Assembly (NCBI GenBank): GCA_900637135.1
Contig: LR134353.1
Location: 4,030,001 to 4,094,000, forward strand
DNA length: 64,000 nucleotides
Origin: Mycolicibacterium flavescens
GTDB lineage: Bacteria > Actinomycetota > Actinomycetes > Mycobacteriales > Mycobacteriaceae
Direction: 5' to 3'
Positions 8,864-16,676 of the stretch are shown one piece after another (the stretch's first letter is position 1; every line of letters starts with the position of its first letter). The notes under the pieces are model-generated. The model had not been told where the DNA came from. It did not search any database and saw only the letters and a program-made list of their open reading frames with translations. The position numbers and the translations under genes are program-made.

Positions 8864-9545
8864 CAGTCGTACGCCTGGCTCACGGTCGAGCCGGTCGGGA
8901 CGGTCACGTTCGCGCGAGCACCCGCGCACGACCATGTCCCGCGAGGAGCGCAAGGAGGCCACCCGGCAGGCGATCGTCGCGGCGGGCCTCAAGTTGCTCG
9001 AGGACCGCAGCTTCTCCGCGCTGAGCCTGCGGGAGGTGACCCGCGAAGCGGGCATCGTGCCCGCGGCGTTCTACCGGCATTTCGAGTCGATGGAAGCCCT
9101 GGGCCTCGTCCTCATCGACGAGTCATTCCGCAGCCTGCGCGACATGCTGCGCGGGGCCCGCGCGGGCAGGCTCGACCCGAAGCGGGTCATCGAGTCCAGC
9201 GTCGACATCCTCATCGACGGCGTGAACGAACGGCGCGAGCACTGGCGGTTCATCGGCCGCGAACGGAACAGCGGCGTCACCGTTCTGCGCTACGCCATCC
9301 GCACCGAGATCCGGCTGATCACCTCCGAGCTCGCGATCGACCTGGCCCGTTTCCCGAACCTGAACACGTGGAGCAGCGAAGATCTCAACATCCTGGCCAG
9401 CCTGTTCGTCAACGCGATGATCGTGATCGCCGAGGCCATCGAGGACGCCCACGACCAGGCCGCGCTCAACGAGATCAAACGAGTGGCGGTCAAACAGCTG
9501 CGCATGATCGCAGTCGGTGTCGCGGGATGGCGCAGCAGCGGGTGA
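8859..9545 (+). CDS. FabR/DesT-type TetR repressor of the desaturase operon
   Basis: The protein of about 228 residues has an arginine/serine-rich N-terminal tail (SRSSRSGRSRSREH), then a TetR DNA-binding domain. Its segment RSFSALSLREVTREAGI...FYRHF...LGLVLIDES closely resembles E. coli FabR as I remember it. FabR and DesT sense the unsaturated to saturated acyl-CoA ratio and repress desaturation or unsaturated fatty-acid genes. Divergent location next to desA3 and its reductase fits that role. The GTG at 8859 is chosen because it gives a leaderless promoter. The ATG at 8934 (MSREERKEATR) would remove the basic tail and is the conservative alternative; an ATG at 8847 is also in frame. Confidence 0.85.
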   Translation: MNSRTPGSRSSRSGRSRSREHPRTTMSREERKEATRQAIVAAGLKLLEDRSFSALSLREVTREAGIVPAAFYRHFESMEALGLVLIDESFRSLRDMLRGARAGRLDPKRVIESSVDILIDGVNERREHWRFIGRERNSGVTVLRYAIRTEIRLITSELAIDLARFPNLNTWSSEDLNILASLFVNAMIVIAEAIEDAHDQAALNEIKRVAVKQLRMIAVGVAGWRSSG

Positions 9546-9559
9546 AACCAGGCGCGGGT

Positions 9560-9565
9560 TAGCGT
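9560..9565 (+). promoter_or_regulatory. Predicted leaderless -10 for the enoyl-CoA hydratase gene
   Basis: TAGCGT followed by 7 nt and the ATG at 9573 fits TANNNT leaderless geometry. It supports 9573 over the in-frame GTG at 9564, which would fall inside the promoter spacer. Confidence 0.5.
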
Positions 9566-9572
9566 GTGCTGC

Positions 9573-10361
9573 ATGCCGCACCTCGAATTGGCCTACCCCC
9601 GTCCCGACATCGCTGTGCTCACGCTGAACCGCCCCGAGAAGCTCAACGCGCTGTCTTACGAACTGGTCGAGGACCTCCACGCGACGCTGGCGCAGATCGA
9701 CTCCAACAACGAGTGCCGCGTCGTCGTGCTCACCGGAGCCGGACGGGGGTTCTGCTCGGGTCTGGACCTGACCGATCCCAACCCGGAGAAGACAGGCCAA
9801 GGAACGGAGTTCCCGCGTTCGGGAATGCGTTGGCAGGAGCGCATCGCCGACCTGACCGCACGCATCCACCGGCTGCGCCAGCCGGTGATCGCCGCGGTGA
9901 ACGGGGTCGCGTACGGCGGCGGAATGGGCATCGCGCTGGCCTGCGACATCCGCATCGCCTCGGAGTCGGCGCGCTTCTGCACCCAGTTCATCAAGCTGGG
10001 TCTCGGTGGCTGCGACATCGGGGTCAGCTACACGCTTCCGCGGATCATCGGCGTCGGCCCGGCGTTCGACCTCATCCTCACCGCGCGCGCCGTCGACGCC
10101 CCGGAAGCGCTGAGGCTCGGCCTGGTGTCGCGGGTGTCGACCGACGAAGCGATCGTTTTCGACGCCATGGCGATCGCCGAGACACTCTGCGGCTACGGCA
10201 AGTTCGGCCTCGAGTCGACGAAGCAGGTGCTGTGGGCGAACCTGGAGGCGTCGAGCCTGGAAGCGGCCCTGCACTTGGAGAACCGCAGCCAGATCCTGGC
10301 CTCGACCAGCGGCGAAATGCGCGAGGCTAGCGAGGCGTTCCGCCGCCGTCCACGATCATGA
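9573..10361 (+). CDS. Enoyl-CoA hydratase/isomerase family protein
   Basis: This crotonase-fold protein of 262 residues has the two oxyanion-hole segments GRGFCSGLDL (about 56-65) and NGVAYGGGMGIALACD (about 107-122). These bind the CoA thioester. It has N-terminal LNRPEKLNALS and a C-terminal helical trimerisation region. The hydratase glutamates are not clear: the second segment is followed by KLGLGGCDIGVSYTLPR, where GCDIG stands in the region of the second catalytic acid. The exact reaction (hydratase, isomerase or other) is therefore open. The last 35 nt overlap the 3' end of the convergent SDR gene. Confidence 0.88.
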   Translation: MPHLELAYPRPDIAVLTLNRPEKLNALSYELVEDLHATLAQIDSNNECRVVVLTGAGRGFCSGLDLTDPNPEKTGQGTEFPRSGMRWQERIADLTARIHRLRQPVIAAVNGVAYGGGMGIALACDIRIASESARFCTQFIKLGLGGCDIGVSYTLPRIIGVGPAFDLILTARAVDAPEALRLGLVSRVSTDEAIVFDAMAIAETLCGYGKFGLESTKQVLWANLEASSLEAALHLENRSQILASTSGEMREASEAFRRRPRS

Positions 10362-11097
10362 CCGTTCCGGTGATGTAGCTGCCGGCATCCGAAGCCAACA
10401 GCAGGGCGGTGCCGACCATCTCGTCGGGCGACGCGAGCCGTTTGAGGAAGGTGCTGCGCGCCATCCCGTCGACGACATCCTGCGGGTTGTTGCGCATCAT
10501 GTCGGTGTCCACCGGTCCGGGAGCGATCGCGTTCACCCGGATGCCCGAGGGCGCGAACTCGGCGGCCATCGATCGGGTGAACGACATCAGTGCGGCCTTG
10601 TTGGCAGAGTAGATCGAGGTCAACGCCGAGAAGTTGAACGCCCCGACCGAGACCATGTTGATCACACTGGCTTTCGCGCTGGCCTTCAGGTAGGGCAGGG
10701 CCGCCTGCACCAGGAACACCGGCCCGCGCAGGTTCACCTCGAAGGATTTCGTCAACGCATCGGGCGTCATCTCACCCAGTGGTTGCGCCAGGGCATTGGC
10801 GGCATTGTTGACCACCACGTCGACGCCGCCGTACTCGTCGACGGTGCGCTGCACCAGCGCCTCGAGGGAGTCGACCTCACCCAGGTGGGTCGGCACGCCG
10901 ACGGCCTGACCCCCGAGGCCGCGCAGATGCTGCGCCGCCTGCTCGCAGGCCTCGGGTTTGCGGCTGGCCACGACGACGCGGGCACCGGCCAGGACGAAGC
11001 CCTCGGCCAGCGCGAGGCCGATGCCCCTGGTCCCGCCCGTGACGATCACGGTGCGGTCGGTCATATCGAAGAGACGGTCGAACGAAGCGCGGTCCAC
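10327..11097 (-). CDS. Short-chain dehydrogenase/reductase
   Basis: This 256-residue classical SDR shows TGGTRGIG (NAD(P) binding, about 21-28), NNAAN (about 97-101), catalytic Ser in NMVSVGAF (about 146-153), YSANK with the catalytic Tyr and Lys at about 163-167, and PGPVDTDM. No sequence motif fixes the substrate. The start is a GTG at 11097; an internal ATG (MTDRT, near 11064) is possible and would remove 11 residues. Its 3' end overlaps the enoyl-CoA hydratase gene on the other strand by 35 bp. A shared role in acyl or alcohol metabolism is only a guess from proximity. Confidence 0.88.
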   Translation of the reverse strand: MDRASFDRLFDMTDRTVIVTGGTRGIGLALAEGFVLAGARVVVASRKPEACEQAAQHLRGLGGQAVGVPTHLGEVDSLEALVQRTVDEYGGVDVVVNNAANALAQPLGEMTPDALTKSFEVNLRGPVFLVQAALPYLKASAKASVINMVSVGAFNFSALTSIYSANKAALMSFTRSMAAEFAPSGIRVNAIAPGPVDTDMMRNNPQDVVDGMARSTFLKRLASPDEMVGTALLLASDAGSYITGTVMIVDGGGTPR

Positions 11098-11126
11098 GGC
11101 CGTCAGTCAAGCAGATGGGCCTGACC

Positions 11127-11459
11127 TCAGATGCAACCGCTCACGCTGATCCGTCGTCCGACGTTCGCGCACACGTTGACGTTCGGCGCCGGTGGTGGCG
11201 GGACGTACACCGGTGGTGGTGGCGGGGGTGGGGGCGGTGGTGGCGTGTCGCCCGGTGGTGGCGGAGGCGGCGGTGGTGGCGGCGGAGGAGGCGGTGGCGG
11301 CAACTCGTTGAGATACGAAAGCGGGTCCGCGCAGCCGGTCACATCGACGAACCTGCCGCCGACCGAACCGCAGAGCGTCGCCTCGGCGCTCGGCGGGTTC
11401 ACGGTCACCAATCCCCCGGCGAACAAGGCCGCAGCAGCGCACAGCACTACCTTGCGCAC
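11127..11459 (-). CDS. Small secreted polyproline protein with a repeated cysteine motif
   Basis: The 110-residue protein starts at a GTG with a very strong GGAGGGAGGAG ribosome site. Residues 1-27 form a Sec signal peptide (charged start, hydrophobic core, SAEA cleavage region). The mature part has two similar cysteine segments, CGSVGGRFVDVTGC at about 30-43 and CANVGRRISVSGC at about 97-109. They are separated by a stiff linker with runs of about 16 and 11 prolines. Each cysteine pair probably forms a disulfide. I do not recognise the function; an exported cell-envelope spacer or binding protein is possible. The proline runs come from a GGN microsatellite on the plus strand. Confidence 0.75.
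   Translation of the reverse strand: MRKVVLCAAAALFAGGLVTVNPPSAEATLCGSVGGRFVDVTGCADPLSYLNELPPPPPPPPPPPPPPPPGDTPPPPPPPPPPPVYVPPPPAPNVNVCANVGRRISVSGCI
11210..11303. repeat. GGT/GGC triplet microsatellite
   Basis: About 94 bp of near-continuous GGN triplets on the plus strand, interrupted once by a TGTCGCCC segment, encode the two proline runs of the 110-residue secreted protein. Triplet arrays of this type can slip during replication and give in-frame length changes. Confidence 0.8.
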
Positions 11460-12039
11460 ATCTCCTCCCTCCGGCGACGTGCCAAGCGCCGTCGCCCGAC
11501 CCGATTGTGGCAGTGACGCACGCGTCAGGGGGCCGAATGCGCGATCGGCGAGTCGCCGTAACGAACCCCTCAGCGTCTTCGATGTCTACTGCGATGCCCG
11601 AACCATTCCTTCCTGTATGGTGGCCGCATCCGGCTCCGAACAGGATCACCAGCCGTACATCTAGCTCACCTATTCACTATTTGCTATATCTTGGCGTCCG
11701 GCCTCAGCGCAGCGACGAGACACACTCGGTCCGGAAGGCAGCGCTCAGACGCGCGACCCGTGGCACCGGCGATGGATCGATGCTAGGCTAGACACGCGTC
11801 TTGACTTTGCACTTATGGTGTGGCACACCAACTCTCACGCACTCACGCGAGCTTGATCGTTTCTACGATCGGTGCGCGATACCTGCACGAACCGGTTGGT
11901 TCGTCCATGCCGATGCAAAGCATAGGGAAACACCTGATTCCTCGCGGCCTGCTTCCTGACTAGGTTTGCTATGGCGTCCGGTGCGCAGCACCCGAACCGC
12001 ATTTCCGTCGATGGTTTCCAGCAGGGGGGACTAGCAGTC
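11460..12039. other. About 580-bp gene-poor region upstream of the GH2 gene, with palindromes
   Basis: I see no convincing gene. Short open frames on both strands lack ribosome sites and family features. The part around 11640-11960 is more AT-rich than its surroundings. It holds TGGTGTGGCACACCA (11816-11830, 7-bp arms around one base), GATCG/CGATC (near 11855-11870) and CGAACC-GGTT-GGTTCG (11888-11903). These look like operator sites or transcript hairpins for the GH2 gene. Confidence 0.5.
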
Positions 12040-14013
12040 GTGGCCGTGAACACCGAGCTGTCGAACAACCGGCACCGTGTGCGCAAGATACTCAGCCGGA
12101 TGGCGGCCGTACCGCTGGCCTTGGCGGCGGGTTTCGCGATCTGCGCGGCCCCGGCGAACGCGGCCGAGGCGTGGCAGCGGCAGAGCCCGCCGCTGTCGAC
12201 GCCGTGGACGCATCTAGTCGGACCCAACAACGCCCTTCCGGAGTATCCCCGTCCACAGATGGCGCGGGCGCGCTGGCTGAACCTGAACGGGGTCTGGGCC
12301 TACACCGGCCGATCACAGCGCACCGCGGTGACGACGCCGCCGTCGGCCAAGGAGTTCGACGAGAAGATCCTGGTCCCCTACCCCACGGAGTCGGCGCTGT
12401 CGGGGATCAAGCGTCATGACGACCAGATGTGGTACCGCAAGAACTTTCAGGTGCCGGGCACCTGGCGCGGACAGCGGGTACTGCTGCACTTCGGCGCGGT
12501 CGACCAGACCGCGACGGTGTGGGTCAACAACAAGCGTGTCGCCCACCACGAAGGCGGATTCACCGCGTTCAGCGCCGACATCACCGACGCGCTGCGCTGG
12601 TCGGGCACCCAGGAGATCGTCGTGCGCGCCGAGGACCGCAACGAAGCCGCACCGTTCGCCGTCGGCAAGCAGCGCAACGATCCTGAGGGTCTCTTCTACA
12701 CCGGCGCGTCCGGCATCTGGCAGACGGTGTGGATGGAACCCGTGCGCGCCGCCCACGTTGAGAAGCTCGACATCACAGCGGATTTAAAGGGTTTCACCGT
12801 CACAACGCGCTCCACGGGGACGACCGACGAACGCGCCGAGGTTATCGTGTCGGCTCCCGACGGTCCGACGTTGGCCCGCAACTACGGGGAACCGGGTAAG
12901 CCGGTGCGCGTCCAGGTTCCGGACCCACGCCTGTGGACACCGGACGACCCGTACCTCTACGACCTGCAGGTGCGACTGGTCACGCCCGAAGGCAAAGTCG
13001 TCGACGAGGTCGCCAGCTACGGCGGTCTGCGCACCATCAGCACGGTCAGAGACCCGCAGGGCCGTCCGCGAATCGCGTTGAACGACAAGATCACGTTCCT
13101 GCACGGCCCGCTGGACCAGGGCTACTGGCCCGACGGCATCTTCACCGCTCCCACCGACGACGCGCTGAGGTTCGACCTCGAACGCACCAAGGCGCTCGGC
13201 ATGAATTTCGTGCGTAAGCACGCGAAGGTGGAACCGGCGCGCTGGTATCACTGGACGGACAAGCTCGGGCTGCTGGTGTGGCAGGACATGCCGTCGCTGG
13301 ACGTGTCCCTCGACGTCCCGGTCGGTCCCGCACCGGATCCGTCGCCTGCGGCGAAGGTCAACTTCGAACGTGAACTCGTCGAGATGATCGATCAGCTGCG
13401 AAGCGTCACTTCGATCGTCGGCTGGGTCCCCTTCAACGAAGGGTGGGGCGAGTTCGACACCGCGCGGATCGCAGGCGTGGCCAAGGCCGCCGACCCGACC
13501 CGGATGGTGAACGCCAACAGCGGGGTGAACTGTTGCAAGTCGCGGCCCGACAGCAGGGCCGGCGATGTGTACGACGACCACACCTACGTCGGCCCCGGCC
13601 GCCCGGTCCTGCACGACAACCCGGCCACCCCGCGCGACGAGCGCACGATGCTCGGCAACCGTCCAATTCCGCTGGAGCACCGGGTGGTGGTGAACGGCGA
13701 GTACGGCGGCCTCGGGCTGATCCCCCACGGCAACCGCTGGCCCGGCAGGCCGCAGGCCTACGAAATGACCGACAGCCGAGCACGATTGACCGAGCGCTAC
13801 GTCCAGGTGAGCCGCGACCTCGAGGACGAGGTCCGAAAGGGCGGCCTGTCCGGCGCCATCTACACCCAGACCACCGACGTCGAGAACGAGGTCAACGGGT
13901 ACATGACCTACGACCGCTGGCTGGTCAAGATGTCGCTGCGGACGGTCGCCGAACGCAACCGCGCCGTGATCGCCGCGGGGGCAAAGGTCGACGAGCCGGT
14001 CGAGCGTCGCTGA
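12040..14013 (+). CDS. Secreted glycoside hydrolase family 2 protein
   Basis: The protein of about 657 residues starts at a GTG with an AGGGGGG ribosome site 9 nt upstream. This choice drops 23 atypical residues encoded upstream to an ATG at 11971. Residues about 1-42 form a signal peptide (basic start, hydrophobic MAAVPLALAAGFAICAA, ANA cleavage). Then come a jelly-roll sugar-binding domain, an Ig-like domain and a TIM barrel. Catalytic acid/base Glu is about residue 467 in FNEGWGEFD, and the nucleophile Glu is about 554 in NGEYGGLG. The family contains beta-galactosidases, mannosidases and glucuronidases, and the substrate cannot be told here. The gene sits where M. tuberculosis has lpqC/atsB. 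Confidence 0.9.
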   Translation: MAVNTELSNNRHRVRKILSRMAAVPLALAAGFAICAAPANAAEAWQRQSPPLSTPWTHLVGPNNALPEYPRPQMARARWLNLNGVWAYTGRSQRTAVTTPPSAKEFDEKILVPYPTESALSGIKRHDDQMWYRKNFQVPGTWRGQRVLLHFGAVDQTATVWVNNKRVAHHEGGFTAFSADITDALRWSGTQEIVVRAEDRNEAAPFAVGKQRNDPEGLFYTGASGIWQTVWMEPVRAAHVEKLDITADLKGFTVTTRSTGTTDERAEVIVSAPDGPTLARNYGEPGKPVRVQVPDPRLWTPDDPYLYDLQVRLVTPEGKVVDEVASYGGLRTISTVRDPQGRPRIALNDKITFLHGPLDQGYWPDGIFTAPTDDALRFDLERTKALGMNFVRKHAKVEPARWYHWTDKLGLLVWQDMPSLDVSLDVPVGPAPDPSPAAKVNFERELVEMIDQLRSVTSIVGWVPFNEGWGEFDTARIAGVAKAADPTRMVNANSGVNCCKSRPDSRAGDVYDDHTYVGPGRPVLHDNPATPRDERTMLGNRPIPLEHRVVVNGEYGGLGLIPHGNRWPGRPQAYEMTDSRARLTERYVQVSRDLEDEVRKGGLSGAIYTQTTDVENEVNGYMTYDRWLVKMSLRTVAERNRAVIAAGAKVDEPVERR

Positions 14014-14014
14014 G

Positions 14015-14872
14015 TCACAAGGTCCGGGTGCTGACGAAGTCGCACTGACCTCCGCTCAGCGGGTCGGTGAACTCGAGGCGTTGTGCCAGAAGCTGCAGCG
14101 GGCGCGAAAAGTCTTCCGGCGCGACGTCGGTCACCTCGGGATATAGCGGATCGTTGACGATCGGCAGACCCAGCGAGGCCATGTGCACCCGAAGCTGATG
14201 CGTCCTTCCGGTCCGCGGCATCAACCGGTACAGCCCGTCGCCGAGATGGTCGACCAGCGTCTCGGCGTTCGGCTCGCCCGGCTCCTCCACCGCCTGTAAC
14301 TGTCCGCGCCGCTTGACGATCCGGTTGCGCACTACGAGTGGGAACTCCAGCGCCGGATCTTTTGCGGCCCGCGCGAGATACGTCTTGCGCACCCCACCGC
14401 GCGCGAACATGGTCTGATATGTCGCGCGCACCTCACGACGCGTCGTGAACAGCAGCACGCCGGCAGTCAACCGGTCCAGGCGATGCGCCGGCGACAACTC
14501 CGGCAGGTCCAGTTCGCGGCGCAGCCGCACCAGCGCCGTCTGCGCAACGTGGCGACCGCGCGGCATCGTCGCCAGGAAGTGCGGTTTGTCGACCACCACG
14601 ATGTCGTCGTCGCGGTGCAGGACGGGGATGTCGAACGGCACCGGAACCTCTTCGCGCAGTTCGCGGTACAGGTACACGAACGCACCGGGCGGCAGTACGG
14701 TCCCCGCGGTCACGACGTCGCCGTCGGCGGTCACCACCTCCCCCGCAAGCACTTTGGCCGCGGCCGCCTCACCGAACCGGTCGGCCAGCTCGACCAGGAC
14801 CGCGCCGCCACGCAACCGCACCCGTGCCGGACCCAACCCGTCCCGCACGGGCAGCGGCGCCGGGCGCCTCAA
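14015..14872 (-). CDS. RluA-family pseudouridine synthase (Rv3300c-like)
   Basis: This protein of about 285 residues isomerises uridine in RNA. The catalytic motif is AHRLDRLTAG with the active-site Asp. HFLATMPRG and RTHQLRVHMA are conserved RluA-family segments. An S4-like N-terminal region (LVELADRFGEAAAAKVLAGEV) precedes the catalytic domain. The frame is open upstream into glpD2, but a TTG at 14872, 10 nt after the glpD2 stop and preceded by a GAGG, gives the family's usual N-terminus (LRRPAPLPVRDGLG). It follows glpD2 on the same strand. The phoY1 gene found between them in M. tuberculosis is absent. Confidence 0.87.
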   Translation of the reverse strand: MRRPAPLPVRDGLGPARVRLRGGAVLVELADRFGEAAAAKVLAGEVVTADGDVVTAGTVLPPGAFVYLYRELREEVPVPFDIPVLHRDDDIVVVDKPHFLATMPRGRHVAQTALVRLRRELDLPELSPAHRLDRLTAGVLLFTTRREVRATYQTMFARGGVRKTYLARAAKDPALEFPLVVRNRIVKRRGQLQAVEEPGEPNAETLVDHLGDGLYRLMPRTGRTHQLRVHMASLGLPIVNDPLYPEVTDVAPEDFSRPLQLLAQRLEFTDPLSGGQCDFVSTRTL

Positions 14873-14882
14873 CGCCTGCGCC

Positions 14883-16622
14883 TCAATTGAGCGGAACGGG
14901 TTCGAGGATCTCGGCGCGCGCTTCCGGCGCCGCCGCCCGTAACTCATCGGCGCACTCGTCGTCGGGTTCCTGCTGCGAGCGGATCTCCGCATCCACCCGC
15001 GCCAGGTAGGTGTTGACCTCGCGGTCGATGTCCTCGTCGCTCCAACCCAGCACTGGCGCAACCACTTCGGCGACCTCGCGCGCGCAGTCCACGCCGCGGT
15101 GCGGGTACTCGATCGAGATCCGCATCCGCCGGGCCAGGATGTCCTCCAGATGCAACGCACCCTCGGCGGCCGCGGCGTAGAAAGCCTCGACCTTCAGGTA
15201 GACGGGCGCCTCGGTGATGGGGGTCAGCAGTTCTGGATTGCCCTCGGCCATCTGCAGCACCTCGCCGATCAGCGAGCCGTACCGGTCCAACAGGTGGCGA
15301 ACCCGGTACGGATGCAGGTCGTAATGCTTTCCGACGCTTTGGGTCTGGTTGATCAAGGCGAAGTAGCCGTCGGCGCCCATCAGGGGAACCTTTTCGGTGA
15401 TCGAGCGCGCCACCCGCGCCGGGATGTACTCGGCCGCAGCGTCGATGGCGTCCTCACCCATCACCCGATAGGTCGTGTACTTGCCGCCGGCGATCGCGAC
15501 CAATCCCGGGGCGGGCACCGCGACGGCATGCTCACGCGACAGCTTCGAGGTCTCCTCGCTCTCGCCGGCCAGCAGCGGCCGCAGCCCGGCGTATACGCCG
15601 TCGATGTCGTCGTGGGTCAGCGGCGTCGCCAACACCGTGTTGACGGTTTCGAGGAGGTAGTCGATGTCGACCTTGGTGGCCGCGGGGTGCGCCAGGTCCA
15701 GATTCCAGTCGGTGTCGGTGGTCCCGATGATCCAGTGCGTGCCCCACGGAATCACGAACAGCACCGACTTCTCGGTGCGCAGAATGATCGCCACCTCGCT
15801 GACGATCCGGTCGCGCGGCACCACGATGTGCACGCCCTTGGAGGCGCGCACCCGAAATCGCCCGCGCTGCTTGGACAATGCCTGGATCTCGTCGGTCCAC
15901 ACGCCGGTGGCGTTCACGACGACGTGCCCGTGCACCTCGGTCACGGCGCCGTTCTCGGAGTCGCGGACCTCCACGCCGGTGACGCGGTCACCCTCCCGCA
16001 GCAACGCGACCACCTGTGTCGAGGTCCGCACCACGGCGCCGTAGTGCGCGGCCGTGCGCGCCACCGTCATCGTGTGGCGTGCGTCGTCGACCACCGTGTC
16101 GTAATACCGGATGCCGCCGATCAACGACGACCGCTTGAGTCCCGGTGCCAGCCGCAGCGCTCCGGACTTCGTCAGATGCTTTTGCGCCGGGACCGATTTC
16201 GCGCCGCCCAACTGGTCGTAGAGGAAGATGCCCGCCGCGACGTACGGACGCTCCCACCACCGATTGGTCAGCGGAAACAGAAACGGCAGCGGTTTGACCA
16301 GATGCGGCGCCAACGTCGTCAGCGACAGTTCGCGTTCGTGCAACGCCTCGCGCACCAACCCGAACTCCAACTGCTCGAGATAACGCAGTCCGCCGTGGAA
16401 CATCTTCGACGAGCGGCTCGAGGTGCCCGACGCGAAGTCGCGCGCCTCGACAAGCGCGACCTTCAGACCGCGCGTGGCCGCATCCAGTGCCGCACCGGCC
16501 CCGACGACTCCCCCGCCGATCACGACGGCATCGAACTGCTCGCTGCCGAGCCGCTCCCAGGCCTCGGCCCGTTGCTGGGGACCCAGAAGCGTCTGCCCGT
16601 TCGCCGGGATCGGGTCACTCAC
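14883..16622 (-). CDS. glpD2: FAD-dependent glycerol-3-phosphate dehydrogenase GlpD2
   Basis: The 579-residue aerobic enzyme oxidises glycerol-3-phosphate to dihydroxyacetone phosphate at the membrane and passes electrons to quinone. An N-terminal FAD-binding motif VVIGGGVVGAGAALDAATRG (about 34-53) is followed by DFASGTSSRSSKMFHGGLRYLE, the classic GlpD segment. The C-terminus is the GlpD cap domain. Length and position match Rv3302c. It lies 54 nt downstream of lpdA on the same strand and just upstream of the pseudouridine synthase gene, so the three may share a transcript. Confidence 0.95.
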   Translation of the reverse strand: MSDPIPANGQTLLGPQQRAEAWERLGSEQFDAVVIGGGVVGAGAALDAATRGLKVALVEARDFASGTSSRSSKMFHGGLRYLEQLEFGLVREALHERELSLTTLAPHLVKPLPFLFPLTNRWWERPYVAAGIFLYDQLGGAKSVPAQKHLTKSGALRLAPGLKRSSLIGGIRYYDTVVDDARHTMTVARTAAHYGAVVRTSTQVVALLREGDRVTGVEVRDSENGAVTEVHGHVVVNATGVWTDEIQALSKQRGRFRVRASKGVHIVVPRDRIVSEVAIILRTEKSVLFVIPWGTHWIIGTTDTDWNLDLAHPAATKVDIDYLLETVNTVLATPLTHDDIDGVYAGLRPLLAGESEETSKLSREHAVAVPAPGLVAIAGGKYTTYRVMGEDAIDAAAEYIPARVARSITEKVPLMGADGYFALINQTQSVGKHYDLHPYRVRHLLDRYGSLIGEVLQMAEGNPELLTPITEAPVYLKVEAFYAAAAEGALHLEDILARRMRISIEYPHRGVDCAREVAEVVAPVLGWSDEDIDREVNTYLARVDAEIRSQQEPDDECADELRAAAPEARAEILEPVPLN

Positions 16623-16676
16623 CGGATTGGCTCCTAGTTACTCGTGGGTACGCTCGCCCGTCCAGGCTACGTGGAC

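Noticed and set aside
11210..11303. Plus-strand glycine-rich (PE-PGRS-like) protein at the triplet repeat
   Set aside because: The plus frame has no PE domain or ribosome site, while the minus frame has a strong ribosome site and a signal peptide.
11507..11791. 94-residue open frame in the gene-poor region before the GH2 gene
   Set aside because: No ribosome site, mixed codon use in an AT-richer stretch and no recognisable domain.
11801..11820. TTGACT as a -35 of the GH2 promoter
   Set aside because: No TANNNT element lies at 16-19 nt spacing.
14873..15160. Longer pseudouridine synthase with about 96 extra N-terminal residues
   Set aside because: The extension is a shadow of glpD2 in another frame and has no family similarity that I can see.
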